A stretch of DNA of 64,000 bases from Streptomyces sp. NBC_00510 (GTDB lineage: Bacteria; Actinomycetota; Actinomycetes; Streptomycetales; Streptomycetaceae): assembly GCA_036013505.1 (NCBI GenBank), contig CP107851.1:5974501-6038500 (forward strand), written 5' to 3'. Made by a program: the position numbers and the translations under genes. Of this stretch, positions 59,533 through 64,000 are shown one piece after another. Position 1 is the first letter of the stretch, and every line of letters begins with the position of its first letter. Below the pieces are notes generated by a model that saw only the letters and a program-made list of their open reading frames with translations, was not told the DNA's origin and did not search any database.

Positions 59533-60204
59533 TCATGTCCGATGGGGGCGGTCATCGGAGGTCTTGGTTGATCCTCCAGCGGCGGGGGTGGCGTCCGCAA
59601 CCCCTTGACCATGGTGTGGACGGTGCAGCCAGGCGCGTTCGGCGGCGGTCCAGGCGGTCGAGGTGGCGATGTAGAGCCCGGCGGCCGGGGGGACGACCGC
59701 GGCGGTGACGAGGGTGCCGAAGGAGAGCAGCGGCAGGTGCTTGGCGAGGCCCTGGGCGTCGGGGGCGGCCTTGCGGGCGCGGCGGTAGGACCAGTAGGCG
59801 ACGGCGGCGACCACGACGAGGATCGCGGCGTGGAGGGCGCCGGCGCGGTCGTCGCCGATCCGGGTGGCGGAGGAAGCGTGGTAGAGCACGAAGAAGGCGG
59901 GGAGTTGGAGGAGCGTGGGGAGCATGCCGGCGAGGGGGGAGGAGCCCTCGTCGGCGTAGAGGTCGGTCAGTGCGCGCTGGAGTTTCTGCGGGTCGCGCCC
60001 GTGCTTGCGGCGCAGTTCGGCGACGCGCGGGGCGAGGGCGGCGCGGGTCTTCTCGCCGCGGGCGGCGGCGCGCGCGAGCGGGTGGAGGGCGAGCCTGACG
60101 AGGACGGTGAACAGGACGACCGCGGCGGCGGGTGCGGCGGCGGGTCCGGCGAGGGGGGTGAGGGTGTGGGTGAGGGCGAGCAGGAGTTGCGTGAACACGG
60201 ACAT
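59533..60204 (-). CDS. YidC/Oxa1-family membrane insertase paralogue, short
   Basis: A 223-residue polytopic protein with the YidC/Oxa1 core: VVLFTVLVRLALHPLARAAARGEKTRAALAPRVAELRRKHGRDPQKLQRALTDLYADEG, then SPLAGMLPTLLQLPAFFVLYHAS with the conserved hydrophilic groove arginine, and two further helices. It lacks the periplasmic domain. Main YidC lies near rnpA elsewhere in streptomycetes, so this is an extra copy. Paired with a DUF6412 gene and a sortase upstream; it may insert a specific membrane protein. Confidence 0.83.
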   Translation of the reverse strand: MSVFTQLLLALTHTLTPLAGPAAAPAAAVVLFTVLVRLALHPLARAAARGEKTRAALAPRVAELRRKHGRDPQKLQRALTDLYADEGSSPLAGMLPTLLQLPAFFVLYHASSATRIGDDRAGALHAAILVVVAAVAYWSYRRARKAAPDAQGLAKHLPLLSFGTLVTAAVVPPAAGLYIATSTAWTAAERAWLHRPHHGQGVADATPAAGGSTKTSDDRPHRT

Positions 60205-60305
60205 GGGGGTGGGACCCTCCGCGGGTGTCGTCGTGCCGGTCGGGGTGGGCGCGGCGTGACGGGGCGCGGTGGGGCAGCGGGTGCCGGGGTGCGGTGGCGT
60301 TGCCC

Positions 60306-60617
60306 CTAGGCGGCCGTCGGGAGGGGGCGGCCGGGGGCCCTGGGGCGTGGGCGGCCGGAGGCGTCGGGGTCGCGCTGGGGGAGGAAGGCGGTGCGGCGTT
60401 GCCGGTCGCGGAGCGCGGTGCGGACGCGTCCGCGGGGTACGGGTGGTGCCGTGGCCGTGAGACGGAGGGCGCTGCCGAGCAGGAGGCCGACGGCGGCGGT
60501 GGTCGCGGCGGCGGCGACGGCGGCGGTGAGGCCGGTGTGGGTGAGCAGCAGTGCGGTGAGGAGGAGCAGGAGTGCGGCGCCGTGCAGGCGTGCGGCCGCG
60601 GCGGTCCTGCGGATCAC
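60306..60617 (-). CDS. DUF6412-like small membrane protein
   Basis: A 103-residue protein with two adjacent hydrophobic helices (HGAALLLLLTALLLTH and GLTAAVAAAATTAAVGLLLGSAL) and a basic Arg/Pro-rich C-terminus. GTG 60617 has an excellent AAGGAG site. It lies between the sortase and the YidC-like gene, an arrangement I recall as recurrent in streptomycetes. Function unknown. Confidence 0.65.
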   Translation of the reverse strand: MIRRTAAAARLHGAALLLLLTALLLTHTGLTAAVAAAATTAAVGLLLGSALRLTATAPPVPRGRVRTALRDRQRRTAFLPQRDPDASGRPRPRAPGRPLPTAA

Positions 60618-60664
60618 GTGGGCTGCTCCTTCCGTTCGTTCCGCAGGGGATGACGAACGGGGGG

Positions 60665-61426
60665 TCAGCGTGGTTCCGCGGCGGCGAGTCCGCCCCAGAC
60701 GACGAGGCGGTAGGCGGAGGTGAACTCGGGGGTGCAGGTGGTGAGGGTGATGTAGCGGCCGGGTCCGGTCATGTGCCGGCGGGGGTGGACGGTGCTGTGG
60801 GGGACGGGGGCGATGACGGTGCCGTCGGAGGGGGTGGTGCGGGGGACGGTCTGCTGGACGACGTAGGTGTAGCGGGTGGTGGCGGTCTCGACGAGGAGGG
60901 TGTCGCCGGGGCGGAGCCGGTCGATGCGGCGGAAGGGTTCGCCGTGGGTGTTGCGGTGGCCGGCGAGGGCGAAGTTGCCGGGCTGTCCGGGTCCGGCGGT
61001 GTGCGGGTAGTGGCCGGCGTATCCGTGGTTGAGGACCTTGGCGCGGCTGATGCCTTCGGCGATGGGGGCGGTGACGCCGATGCGGGGGATGCGGAGGACG
61101 GCGTAGGCCTGGGAGGGCCGCGGGCCGGAGGTGGCGTTCCCGGTGCGGGTGCCGGTGCCGTTGCTTCGGGAGCGGCTCGTGGGTGCGGTACCGACGGCGA
61201 CGGCGGCCGTGGATTCCTCCGATGTATCGGAGGTGTCGGCGTCGTCCCACTGTCGTTCCAGGGCGGTCACCCGGTGTGCGGCGGCGGATTGCGCCCGCAG
61301 GTTGGTCCACCACAGTTGGTGGGCGACCAGCAGCAGGAGGACGGCGCCGAGGGTGAGGGCGGCTTCGCCGGCGCCCCACAGTGCGCGTCCCTGCCAGCGC
61401 AGCGGGGCGTGGGCGCGGGTGGGCAT
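60665..61426 (-). CDS. srtE: Class E sortase
   Basis: A 253-residue membrane-anchored transpeptidase that attaches proteins with LAxTG-type signals (such as long chaplins) to the cell wall. One N-terminal transmembrane helix (ALTLGAVLLLLVAHQLWW), a Ser/Thr-rich linker, then the sortase beta-barrel. The catalytic residues are His157 (ALAGHRNTHGEPF), Cys231 (TLTTCTPEF) and Arg240 (AYRLVVW). Start ATG 61426. Chaplin substrates are not in the window. Confidence 0.92.
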   Translation of the reverse strand: MPTRAHAPLRWQGRALWGAGEAALTLGAVLLLLVAHQLWWTNLRAQSAAAHRVTALERQWDDADTSDTSEESTAAVAVGTAPTSRSRSNGTGTRTGNATSGPRPSQAYAVLRIPRIGVTAPIAEGISRAKVLNHGYAGHYPHTAGPGQPGNFALAGHRNTHGEPFRRIDRLRPGDTLLVETATTRYTYVVQQTVPRTTPSDGTVIAPVPHSTVHPRRHMTGPGRYITLTTCTPEFTSAYRLVVWGGLAAAEPR

Positions 61427-61499
61427 GCGGGCACGGTAGATGACGTCGCGTCAGATTCCCAGGGTCGCGGCCCCGCCGGCCGCCCCGCCCGCGGCTCCG

Positions 61500-62807
61500 T
61501 CACCCGGCCAGGAGCCGGGACACGCTGTAGATGGCCAGGCCCGCCAGGGCGCCGACGACGGTGCCGTTGATCCGGATGAACTGCAGGTCGCGCCCGACGT
61601 TGGCCTCGATCTTGCGGGTGGTCTGCTCGGGGTCCCAGCCGGCGATGGTGTCGGTGATCAGCGCGGTGATCTCGTCGCGGTAGGTGGTGACCACGTAGGT
61701 GGCGGCGTCCTCCAGCCAGCCGTCGATCTTGGCGGTCAGCCGGGGGTCCTCGGTCATCCGCGCGCCCAGTGACAGCAGTGAGGCCCGGGCCCGCAGCCGC
61801 AGCTCGCTGCGCTCGTCCTCGGCGGCGGCGACGATCATGCCGCGGACCGAGCCCCACGCGGACTCGATGAGGTCCTGGACCTCGTTGCGGGCGATCAGGT
61901 CCTTCTTGAGCCGCTCGACGCGGGCCCGGGTGTCCGGGTCGGACTGCAGCTCGAAGGCGAAGTCGGCCAGGAAGCGGTCGATGGCGCCGCGGGCGGGGTG
62001 CTCGGGCATGTCCCGCATCTCGGCGGTGAAGCGCACGAGTTCCTTGTAGACGCGTTCGCCGACCCGGCGGTCCACGAAGCGCGGTGTCCACCCGGGGGCG
62101 CCCTCCTGGACGGCGTGCATCACCGAGTCGGAGTGCTCGACCAGCCAGTCGTGGGCCCGGACGCAGACCAGGTCGACCACCCGCCGGTGCCCGCCGTCGG
62201 CGACGACGCGCTCCAGCATCTTCCCTATCCCCGGGGCGATCTCCTGGGCGTCCGCGCGGCGGGTGATGGCCTCGCCGACCACCGCCTGGACGTCGGAGTC
62301 GCGCAGCACGGTGAGGGCGCCGCGCAGCGCCGCGGCGCCCTGCTCGGTGACGCGGTCGGCGTGTTCGGGGTGTTCCAGCCAGGCGCCGAGCCGCCGGGCG
62401 ATGCCGACCTTGCGCAGCCGGGTGCGGACGACCTGCGGGGACAGGAAGTTCTCGCCGACGAAGTCGCCGAGGGTGCGGCCGAGCGCGTCCTTCTTGGTGG
62501 GGATGATCGCGGTGTGCGGGATGGGCAGGCCGAGCGGCCTGCGGAAGAGCGCGGTCACCGCGAACCAGTCGGCGAGGGCACCGACCATGCCGGCCTCGGC
62601 GGCGGCCGCGACGTAGCCGGACCATCCGCCGGCTCCCGCCGACTCGGCCCACTTGGCCAGCGCGTAGACCGCGGTGGCCGCCAGCAGCAGGCCGGTGGCG
62701 ATCACCTTCATGCGTCGTACGCCCCGCCGCCGGTCCTCGTCGGCGGGGCTGTATGAGAACGCCGGAGTCGGGTCTTGGTCCGATCCGGTCACCGGGGCCG
62801 TTTCCAT
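61500..62807 (-). CDS. DUF445 membrane protein
   Basis: A 435-residue protein: one or two helices near the start (VIATGLLLAATAVYALAKWAE), GGWSGYVAAAAEAGMVGALADWFAVTALFRRPLGLPIPHTAIIPTKKDALGRTLGDFVGENFLSPQVVRTRL (the DUF445 signature), a long helical cytoplasmic-looking region, and a final helix (INGTVVGALAGLAIYSVSRLL). Family members are related to YtxC/YheB-type membrane proteins of unknown role. ATG 62807 has GGAAGGAG upstream. Divergent from a secreted SGNH hydrolase gene. Confidence 0.87.
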   Translation of the reverse strand: METAPVTGSDQDPTPAFSYSPADEDRRRGVRRMKVIATGLLLAATAVYALAKWAESAGAGGWSGYVAAAAEAGMVGALADWFAVTALFRRPLGLPIPHTAIIPTKKDALGRTLGDFVGENFLSPQVVRTRLRKVGIARRLGAWLEHPEHADRVTEQGAAALRGALTVLRDSDVQAVVGEAITRRADAQEIAPGIGKMLERVVADGGHRRVVDLVCVRAHDWLVEHSDSVMHAVQEGAPGWTPRFVDRRVGERVYKELVRFTAEMRDMPEHPARGAIDRFLADFAFELQSDPDTRARVERLKKDLIARNEVQDLIESAWGSVRGMIVAAAEDERSELRLRARASLLSLGARMTEDPRLTAKIDGWLEDAATYVVTTYRDEITALITDTIAGWDPEQTTRKIEANVGRDLQFIRINGTVVGALAGLAIYSVSRLLAG

Positions 62808-62980
62808 CCGTCGTATCCACTCCTTCCGCGTATCGTCCACACCACACTCTTCGAGTGCAACGAACGACGAGTTCCCGGCGTCCGACAATGCAGACGGGCA
62901 GGCCCGACGCCTCCATGGGATCATGGCGGCAGCGGATCGCGCCGGTTTCCCGCCCTTTGATCCCAGGAGTGAAGCACCGC

Positions 62981-64000
62981 ATGGCCAGGTCGACGGGTTA
63001 TGCACTGCTCGCCGGAATTGTCGCGCTGGTCGCGGTCATCTCCGCCGCGATCTTCGTCACCGTCAGCCGTACCGACGGATCCGGCCGCTCCGGGCAGCCC
63101 ATGGTGGCGGCCGGACTCCCGGGTGTTCCGGGCCAGGCCGCGCCCGCGGCGTCCGGTGCGTGGGTCGGCACCTGGTCGACGTCCCCCGCCGGGGGCGAGC
63201 CGAACGTGCCGGACGGCTACGCCGGGTGGTCGATCCGCAACGTCGTGCACACCAGTGTCGGCGGCACCTCGGCGCGCGTCCACCTCTCCAACCTCTTCGG
63301 CCGGTCGCCGCTGCTGATCGGCCGGTCGACGGTCGCCGTCGCGGCGTCCCCGGGGTCGCCGGCCGCGGCGGACGGCACGATGCGGTCGCTGACCTTCGGC
63401 GGGCGGACGTCGGTGCGGATCCCCGCGGGCGGCGAGGTCGTCAGCGATCCCGTCCAACTGGCCGTGCCCCACGCGGCGGACCTGCTGATCACGACGTACA
63501 CGCCGAAGTCCTCGGGCCCGGTGACGTACCACCCGCGGGCGCAGCAGACCTCGTTCATGGCGGTCGGTGAGCGCACCGCGCGGACCGACGGCTCCGGGTA
63601 CACCACCTTGACCCCCTACTGGCGCTACGTCACGGGGGTGGACGTCTTCACGCGGCAGGCGGCCGGCTCGGTGGTGCTGTTCGGCGACTCGATCACCGAC
63701 GGCATCACCTCCACCTCCGGCGCGAACCACCGCTGGCCGGACCGCCTGGCGACGCGGCTGCGCGGCTCCGGGGACCGGGGGCTGCGGCTGGGCGTGCTCA
63801 ACCAGGGGATCAGCGGCAACCGGGTGCTGCGCGACGGCGGGGACGGCGGCAATCCCAGCGGCCTGAGCCGCCTCGACCGCGACGCGCTCTCCCAGACCGG
63901 CGTCCGCACGCTCGTCGTCGAGCTGGGCATCAACGACGTCCTGCGACCGCCGCAGCGGACCGGTGCGGAGGAGATCCTCTCCGGGCTGCGGGAGATCGTG
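62981..64000 (+). CDS. Secreted SGNH/GDSL hydrolase, 3' end outside window
   Basis: The frame is open to the last base, 340 codons seen. An N-terminal signal/anchor (YALLAGIVALVAVISAAIFVTV, residues 7-28) is followed by a beta-rich domain and the SGNH catalytic domain. GDSITDG contains the catalytic Ser237, then NQGISGNRVL (block II Gly) and ELGINDV (block III Asn). The C-terminal DxxH block lies outside. Lipase/esterase or carbohydrate deacetylase activity outside the cell is likely. ATG 62981 has AGGAGTGAAG upstream. Confidence 0.88.
   Translation, partial: MARSTGYALLAGIVALVAVISAAIFVTVSRTDGSGRSGQPMVAAGLPGVPGQAAPAASGAWVGTWSTSPAGGEPNVPDGYAGWSIRNVVHTSVGGTSARVHLSNLFGRSPLLIGRSTVAVAASPGSPAAADGTMRSLTFGGRTSVRIPAGGEVVSDPVQLAVPHAADLLITTYTPKSSGPVTYHPRAQQTSFMAVGERTARTDGSGYTTLTPYWRYVTGVDVFTRQAAGSVVLFGDSITDGITSTSGANHRWPDRLATRLRGSGDRGLRLGVLNQGISGNRVLRDGGDGGNPSGLSRLDRDALSQTGVRTLVVELGINDVLRPPQRTGAEEILSGLREIV

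Overview
The window is very GC-rich, gene-dense DNA from an actinomycete, almost certainly a Streptomyces chromosome. The evidence is the strong G/C bias at third codon positions, GTG starts, GGAGG-type ribosome sites mixed with apparently leaderless genes, an SsgA-like sporulation protein, DasR-type operators (dre), a class E sortase and an NnaR-type regulator. From memory, gene order over most of the window follows the core region of S. coelicolor around SCO2959 to SCO2900 (narK-nnaR, HU, murA, GH20, ssgG, hppD, nagE2-nagE1-nagF, rph, rdgB). No computation was run; assignments rest on reading translated proteins and motifs.

Layout. 1-5.1 kb: end of a nitrate transporter, its regulator NnaR (uroporphyrinogen-III synthase fold fused to a winged helix) with a GlnR-like half box, and a HelD/HelR-type RNA polymerase-recycling ATPase. 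5.4-13 kb: NAD-malic enzyme, HU, MurA, a YqgE protein, a DUF3039 protein, a TPR membrane protein and a cytosolic hexosaminidase with a dre-like site. 13-17.8 kb: a three-gene molybdo-flavoenzyme of the xanthine dehydrogenase family with unusual active-site motifs. 17.8-20.3 kb: a less GC-rich accessory patch (membrane protein, reductase-like protein) next to tRNA-Cys. 20.3-29.5 kb: an alpha/beta hydrolase lacking its nucleophilic serine, two MFS exporters, a Doc-type toxin-antitoxin pair, a palindromic repeat element, a DEAD/DEAH helicase, IclR and ArsR-like regulators and a Lon-like protease. 29.5-35 kb: a four-gene osmoprotectant ABC transporter, an Lrp regulator and 4-hydroxyphenylpyruvate dioxygenase. 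35-41 kb: a GlcD oxidase, SsgG and three tandem RDD membrane proteins. 41-49 kb: a secreted M6 metalloprotease, PncA and PncB (NAD salvage), ClpS, a DUF2017 protein and an amino-acid permease.

49-51 kb: a sulfur module, Mec+ (JAMM peptidase) - Cys-rich leader peptide - CysO - CysM, whose parts fit together. CysO carries a tail after its GG that a JAMM peptidase could trim; CysM would load cysteine on the CysO thiocarboxylate; the leader peptide probably senses cysteine supply. 51-55 kb: an MBL hydrolase and the GlcNAc phosphotransferase genes nagE2, nagE1 and nagF with four dre sites, linking the hexosaminidase at 11 kb and GlcNAc uptake under DasR. 55-57 kb: RNase PH, a lipoprotein, RdgB and tRNA-Leu(UAG). 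57-59.5 kb: two tandem modular HNH endonucleases and an FAH-family enzyme. 59.5-64 kb: a short YidC/Oxa1 paralogue with a DUF6412 protein, sortase E, a DUF445 protein and the start of a secreted SGNH hydrolase.

Most interesting for follow-up: the leaderless Cys-rich leader peptide with the tailed CysO, the molybdoenzyme missing its catalytic glutamate, the Ser-to-Asp hydrolase, the palindromic dispersed repeat, and the tandem HNH proteins beside a tRNA.
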